DNA of 64,000 nt from assembly GCA_963578475.1 (NCBI GenBank), contig CAUZCL010000008.1, forward strand, positions 70,562 to 134,561. The letters run 5' to 3'. The translations under genes were made by a program, and so were the position numbers. The notes under the pieces are model-generated. The model did no database searches and was not told the origin of the DNA. It saw only the letters and a list, made by a program, of their open reading frames with translations. Below, piece after piece: positions 61,862 through 64,000 of the stretch (position 1 is the first letter of the stretch; every line of letters starts with the position of its first letter). This DNA is from SMYC01 sp963578475 (lineage in GTDB: Bacteria > Acidobacteriota > Vicinamibacteria > Marinacidobacterales > SMYC01).

Positions 61862-62054
61862 TGCGGCATCGCGGTCGGCATTGTGCGTTTCGCTTCCATT
61901 CTCATTATTGAAATGCGCGTTGCGGAAGAGCTACGTTAAGCGAGATTTGTTGCGTGGTGCAATCCTGGCAGGGTACTAAGCAAATTGCCACTGGGGTCTG
62001 TATTCTCCTGGGCTTGTCAGCAAGGCGAGTGCTCGGACGGGTAGGAAAAGCGGT

Positions 62055-63065
62055 ATGCGAGAGAGGTACGTTGTGCGAGTCTTGATGTGTCTTGCAATCC
62101 TGTCGAGCCAGCTCGTAATGGCAGGAGAGACTCCGTTCCGAGTGGAGCGGTTGCTCGATCGGCCGATCATCACGCCGGCCACCCATCCGAGCATAGGCGA
62201 GAACATCCAGGGTCCGTCGCTGGTGCGCGTACCCGATTGGGTGGAAGTGCCGCTTGGTCGGTACTACCTGTACTTCTCCGATCACAAAGGCCGCTATATC
62301 CGGCTGGTTTTTGCGGATGAGTTGACGGGGCCGTGGACCGTGCACCCACCCGGAAGTTTGCAACTGACTGAGTCCTATTTTTCCACCGAAGCTCCGGAGG
62401 GAACGCCGGAGCAGCTCGAGGCGGGCGCCGCCCGTCGGGCGAAAGCAGAAGGTATCGGGCTCGAGGGATTAGGGCACGATCTCGTCAAAGAGTCTTCCTG
62501 GCCTCACATCGCGTCACCGGACGTGCACATCGATCATGACAACGAACGCTTCGTCATGTATTTTCACGGTCTCGAATCCTTCGGCCGCCAGGTAACCCGC
62601 GCGGCGACCTCGAAGGACGGCATTAGCTTTGTCGCCGACCCAGCAATATTAGGCCGAACCTACTGGCGTGCTTTTCGACACGATGGATACCACTACGCAC
62701 TGGCGATGCCGGGACAGATCTATCGTTCGCGGGATGCCCTCCACGGATTCGAGGCCGGGCCGCGGCTTTTCAATCCCGACATGCGCCACGCCGCGCTTCT
62801 GAAGCGCGACAACCGCCTGTACGTTTTCTTCACGCAAGTGGGGCACACGCCTGAGCGTATTCTCTGGAGCTCGATCGCGCTGAACGGCGATTGGATGAGT
62901 TGGCGAGAATCGACACCTGTCGAGATCTTGCGTCCCGAGCACGATTGGGAAGGTGCCGATGCGCCGCTCGTCCCTTCCATCAGAAGCGTCGCCTACGGAC
63001 GCGTCAACCAGCTGCGGGACCCCGCTAACCCAGAGGCGTTCTTCGAACGTCCAAAGCACGAGTAG
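62055..63065 (+). CDS. Secreted glycosidase-like five-bladed propeller protein (GH43-type)
   Basis: The protein has 336 residues. A signal peptide (RVLMCLAILSSQLVMA) precedes ETPFRVERLLDRPIITPATH. It then reads GENIQGPSLVRVPDW, RYYLYFSDHKGRYIRLVFAD, SPDVHIDHDNERFVMYFHGL, AATSKDGISFVADPA and ALMKRDN-type strands (AALLKRDNRLYVFFTQVG). This matches uncharacterised GH43-like or DUF4185-type secreted propellers that act on or bind polysaccharide; the catalytic acidic residues cannot be assigned with certainty. It stands alone, with a gene-poor stretch on either side. Confidence 0.8.
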   Translation: MRERYVVRVLMCLAILSSQLVMAGETPFRVERLLDRPIITPATHPSIGENIQGPSLVRVPDWVEVPLGRYYLYFSDHKGRYIRLVFADELTGPWTVHPPGSLQLTESYFSTEAPEGTPEQLEAGAARRAKAEGIGLEGLGHDLVKESSWPHIASPDVHIDHDNERFVMYFHGLESFGRQVTRAATSKDGISFVADPAILGRTYWRAFRHDGYHYALAMPGQIYRSRDALHGFEAGPRLFNPDMRHAALLKRDNRLYVFFTQVGHTPERILWSSIALNGDWMSWRESTPVEILRPEHDWEGADAPLVPSIRSVAYGRVNQLRDPANPEAFFERPKHE

Positions 63066-63290
63066 ATTTTCTCCACGTGCGGCGTCCAAGCCACACTACT
63101 GGTCGCAAATGTGGACGCGGGAAAAAATTGGGTGCTCTAGGGAGTTTCGGTGCTCGAACCCGACGCGCAAAGAAGAAGGCAGGAAACTGAGGAAGCGTCT
63201 CGGGGGAGCTCGGTCTCGCCGACATCGAGCTGGCGTCGCGCGCTTCCACGAATGCTGCCCGAGTTCTAGCCCACCGGAAGTGCGGACCTT
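63066..63290. other. Gene-free stretch
   Basis: These 225 bp between the GH43-like stop and the HNH remnant show no supported gene; overlapping open frames on both strands are short and without recognisable domains or ribosome sites. It marks the beginning of a gene-poor stretch reaching to 63877, which holds only two eroded fragments. Confidence 0.5.
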
Positions 63291-63559
63291 TCACGGGGAA
63301 CGAGACTTCCGTTGTTCAGCAATCTTTTGGTGGATGAACGCCGGGCCGTAAACGCGCTCCGCCTCCAATAGATTATGCGAGGCGCAAAGGATTCTGAGGT
63401 CGGCTTCATCGTTACTTCGAAAAATACCAAAAGGCTTCTTGTGGTCGTTTGCAACCCCACCCGCGCCGTACATCTCCTACCATCTAGTCCCACATAGGTG
63501 CATTGGTACCAGCGCAGCAGAATCTCGAACGCTTCGAGATTAGCATCGTCATCTTGCAA
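63291..63559 (-). pseudogene. C-terminal HNH endonuclease fragment, frameshifted
   Basis: On the minus strand one frame reads LEAFEILLRWYQCTYVGLDG and RRCTARVGLQ, then after a frameshift near 63455 another continues NDHKKPFGIFRSNDEADLRI and LCASHNLLEAERVYGPAFIH to the stop. This parallels the HNH domain of the 51707-52635 protein (RRCTARAGLQIDHSNPFGIF, NLLEAERVYGPAFIRRK) nearly residue by residue. Everything N-terminal to the HNH domain is missing. The two copies are about 11 kb apart, indicating a dispersed gene family with decayed members. Confidence 0.8.
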
Positions 63560-63663
63560 GCACCCACCAATCGGTTTCAGGATCTCGAGCCCCTGATTCC
63601 AGATTTAGTCAACGCTCCCGCGACCATCAAACCCGGTGAGCTCGTGAGGCTCGGGAGCGATGG
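63520..63663 (+). pseudogene. Possible fragment of a DUF5615/PIN-like protein
   Basis: The plus-strand frame reads LERFEISIVILQAPTNRFQD and LEPLIPDLVNAPATIKPGEL, ending near 63663. The pattern (hydrophobic strand, then APTNR, then a Leu-rich helix ending in a KPGE turn) resembles the C-terminus of DUF5615 PIN-like proteins, usually toxin-antitoxin components. No N-terminal part is present. This is weak evidence. Confidence 0.3.
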
Positions 63664-63877
63664 TTGCAGCCAGAGCGGCAACCAAGGCTTCATCGCCCCG
63701 CTGCCTTCCATCTGGACCCAGAAAGGCGCTTCGAACCACCCGCCCTGCAGACCTCGCCTTTTTGCTGCGGCAACTTGCCCTTCGCCAACGGTGTGCTCCA
63801 CATCCTAAGGGCCTGCGAAAACATAACTCCAGTCGAATAGGCGTAACCGTGCCTCGGTCAGGCTGCGAGGTTGCATT

Positions 63878-64000
63878 ATGAGACTGACCGATTTCTCTGC
63901 AGAGGCCATCGCCAGGTTGCTGCGCAAGCAGAAGATCGCCCGAATGCCGAAGCTGATGGGTGCGATGGGGACCAACGCTAGACGCACCGTCTTCCGCAAG
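63878..64000 (+). CDS. Winged-helix-like protein, N-terminal part (continues past window)
   Basis: ATG 63878 opens a frame that runs unbroken to the window end, 41 codons: RLTDFSAEAIARLLRKQKIA then KLMGAMGTNARRTVFRK. The order (short helix with ARLLRKQKIA, second helix with a Gly-Thr turn, basic recognition-like helix RRTVFRK) suggests a winged helix-turn-helix DNA-binding domain, as in small uncharacterised regulators. Only the first 41 residues are visible, so function and length remain open. Confidence 0.55.
   Translation, partial: MRLTDFSAEAIARLLRKQKIARMPKLMGAMGTNARRTVFRK

Noticed and set aside
1..64000. CRISPR array, tRNA, rRNA, prophage or insertion-sequence transposase
   Set aside because: No regularly spaced repeats, no cloverleaf-with-CCA signature, no transposase or phage structural genes were recognised by reading; a tRNA or IS scan by software was not possible.

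Overview
The window is about 64 kb of GC-rich, densely coding bacterial DNA. The gene content fits a heterotroph of the Acidobacteriota type: a DUF1592/DUF1552 gene pair, many secreted PQQ-like beta-propellers, an orphan MacB/FtsX-type permease, secreted amidohydrolases, isoquinoline-oxidoreductase-type molybdenum enzymes and a TAXI-TRAP transporter. No rRNA or tRNA was seen, so this assignment is an inference from gene families. Many genes carry Sec, Tat or lipoprotein signals.

Layout. 0-3 kb: end of an amidohydrolase, a small protein plus zeta-toxin-like kinase, and a PhoD phosphatase. 3-14 kb: six PQQ-like beta-propellers in two divergent blocks with an iron alcohol dehydrogenase; one propeller carries an EF-hand pair and another is fused to ankyrin repeats. 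14-19 kb: TonB-dependent receptor, TAXI binding protein and TRAP permease on one strand. 19-23 kb: MiaE, a broken DUF2911 gene, a two-fold thioredoxin-like protein with an in-frame UGA at an active-site cysteine, and a PBP4-type carboxypeptidase. 23-27 kb: a tightly coupled operon (GNAT, Tat-tagged PLP enzyme, E1-alpha, thioredoxin-TPR). 27.7-30.2 kb: a chorismate mutase/prephenate dehydratase/ACT/DAHP synthase fusion and an AhpD-like protein.

30-39.5 kb mixes intact genes (COG4741-like nuclease, CGNR protein, RecQ-like helicase, amidase) with gene wrecks: a frameshifted permease, fragments of a FAD oxidoreductase and an amidohydrolase, and a broken deaminase-type amidohydrolase. 39.6-44.9 kb: two-gene isoquinoline oxidoreductase, an intact amidohydrolase and a truncated metallo-beta-lactamase. 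45-50.6 kb: DUF1592-DUF1552-ankyrin operon. 50.8-57 kb: lipoprotein, HNH endonuclease remnant, M23 peptidase and RapA. 57-64 kb: DUF3592 gene with two internal stops, M48 protease with two YbjQ-like proteins, ArfB, a truncated peptide-binding protein, a methyltransferase, a GH43-like protein, and gene fragments up to a partial winged-helix gene at the edge.

The most notable signal is at 20.6-21.3 kb. A protein disulfide oxidoreductase frame is interrupted only by UGA exactly where the first cysteine of its second CxxC motif belongs. A perfect 7-bp hairpin with a GGUU loop starts 15 nt later, the geometry of a bacterial SECIS element. This is a candidate selenoprotein. Because other genes in the window carry genuine nonsense and frameshift lesions, it needs genome-level confirmation.
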